NCBI RefSeq assembly: GCF_000002425.4
Contig: NC_037274.1
Coordinates: 12,601,909-12,665,908, forward strand
Reading direction: 5' to 3'
Source of the DNA: Physcomitrium patens
Taxonomy: Eukaryota; Streptophyta; Bryopsida; Funariales; Funariaceae
Length of the DNA: 64,000 nucleotides
The first letter of the stretch is position 1. Every line of letters starts with the position of its first letter. A program made the translations under genes and the position numbers. Shown piece by piece: positions 62,474 to 64,000 of the stretch. Below the pieces are notes generated by a model, which was not told the DNA's origin, did no database searches, and saw only the letters and a program-made list of their open reading frames with translations.

Positions 62474-64000
62474 TATTGTAATACGTGAAGTCTTGCTTGA
62501 GAATACTCCAGGTACCTAGCTGTGGAAGGTAGAATGGAAATTACAATAACAAAATCTTAATTTTAATAGAATATTAACTAAACTTTAATTAGACTATAAC
62601 AATGGTAAGCAAGCTTTAATCAAATTCAAAGAAACCTCAAAGGAATTACAAAGAAATAATAATAAATCTTAAAAAAATATTAAAATGATCACAATTATAT
62701 CTCAAATACATCTCAATTCAATCTTAATTTAATCCTAGTTAAAATCCTACTAGAATTCATTCAAACTTTAGGCCAAAAACTAACTAAATCTTAAACTCTA
62801 AATAAATCCTAATAAAATCCTAAATCCTAAATCAAATCCTAAATCCTAAACCAAATCCTAAATAAATCCTAAATCCTAAACCAAACCCTAAACAAATCCT
62901 AAATCAAACCCCAACCAAATCCTAAACCAAACTCTAATTCCTAAACCAAATCCTAACCAAATCATAAACCCTAAACCAAACCCTAAATCCTAAATCAAAC
63001 CCTAATCAAACCCTAACCAAATCCTAATAATTTCTATAATAGATTTAAACCTTAATAACTAATGAATGAACCGTTGATCTTTACTCAAATTTGGCATACT
63101 TCTTAAAAACTAAATTAAAAACATACACAAAAAATTTGAAAATGATCGGAAATACCAAATAGACGATAACCTCAAAAATGTGCTCGGGTATTGGCCAGCC
63201 TCCTTCTCCATCCTTGATGCCAATCTCTTAAAGCCAATATCTCTTCTTTTCATTGTTCAATTGATCTCAAAATTCTCATATAGATAGAAAAATAAGTCTA
63301 ATATCCTTTCACATAAATTTCACTTCAATCTAACTAGTTGATTGCAAGAAATCTTAAAAATCTTCTTTGGACCTAAAATTCTACTTTCTGAGACCTTGAC
63401 CCACTTAAACCTCAATAACCCTTAATTCAACTGTTAGATCGAGCTAAAATTCACAATTTATATTAAACACAACTATAACCATTAATCCACAAAATTTTAC
63501 TTATAGATCTGTTATAATACTCTTGAAATCACTAGAAACATCAACCCTATTTTATTTCACAAATCCCAAGTTATTCGAAAATAATCTTGACTTTGTAAAG
63601 CTCTTACAAAGTCATTATAACTCCAAATTGTTCAAAACCAATGCTCATAGAAATCTTATCTAGTCTGGTATCAAACCCCATTCTTTGATTTATAAAAAAA
63701 CCCTGGAGCCATCAAGACTCGGTTTTGTACCTCAAGTTCTAATTTCGACCTTGGTTCATAACTGGCCCTCTCTGGGTATCAATATCTAATTTTTCTAAGT
63801 AAATTTTACTAAAATTTACTTTTAATTTCTTTCTAATGATACCTATGTCATTTATTTTTTCAATCTACTTTATTTTGCCTTACTTATGGTCTTACAAAGT
63901 AAGTAGAAGTCACCTTTCTAAAAGGCAGCATTGGTACTTTTTAGTTTTACTACCCTTTTGACAATTAATTATATTTCTAAGATAATTTATTCTAATGATT
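62474..64000 (+). repeat. D-like LTR cut by the window end
   Basis: It starts with TTGTAATACGTGAAGTCTTG and CTAGCTGTGGAAGG, and is collinear with 36274-38071 up to the last base, including the CCTAAATC-type array (62760-63040) and the segment TTTTACTAAAATTTACTTTTAA near 63810. Whether it is a solo LTR or the edge of a longer element cannot be told from this window. Confidence 0.78.

Noticed and set aside
1-64000. tRNA, rRNA or other structured RNA genes
   Set aside because: Apart from short tRNA-like primer sites of the elements, no cloverleaf with A and B boxes or rRNA segment was recognised by reading. A covariance-model scan was not possible here.

Overview
The window looks like repeat-rich nuclear DNA of a land plant. 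It is very AT-rich and holds several families of Ty3/gypsy LTR retrotransposons, one with a tRNA-Asp-type primer site of the sort used by plant Tat/Athila elements. It also carries an intron-containing gene that ends in a jacalin-related lectin domain, and degenerate CCCTAAA-like repeats. A bryophyte, perhaps a moss, is my best guess, but the sequence alone does not settle it.

Only one host gene is convincing. It is a four-exon gene on the + strand at 13346-16440 that encodes an N-terminal helical region, a non-RD protein kinase domain and a C-terminal jacalin lectin domain (about 781 residues in my model). It lies in an island of more ordinary base composition (about 11.3-16.4 kb) between two blocks of retrotransposon fossils. 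An imperfect direct repeat lies about 2 kb upstream of its start.

Left block (1-10 kb): an old chromovirus-like copy (A1, +) carries two solo LTRs of a second family (S). A related minus-strand copy (A2) carries a solo A-family LTR with a perfect 5-bp target duplication. From 9.9 to 11.3 kb the sequence is unassigned and AT-rich.

Right block (17.1-64 kb): this is a nest of elements. A degraded D-like LTR (17.1-19.4 kb) contains a solo A LTR. From about 20 to 62.5 kb an old Tat-like element (E1, +) has been split by A3 (23.2-29.0 kb), by an S-like LTR (29.1-30.7 kb), by solo LTR S2 (31.9-59.3 kb), by solo LTR S3 (60.2-61.5 kb) and by a D-like LTR at the right edge. S2 was split by chromovirus A4 (32.1-58.2 kb). 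A4 was split by a solo D-like LTR (36.3-38.1 kb) and by Tat-like element E2 (38.5-56.4 kb, minus strand). E2 was split by element D (43.35-51.5 kb, minus strand). Boundaries rest on matching LTRs, 5-bp target duplications and continuity of the host element across each insertion. LTR-pair divergence judged by eye is about 2% for D, 4% for E2 and 10% for A4, which agrees with the nesting order.

The kinase-lectin gene is the part most likely to be biologically active. The elements are described as fossils.
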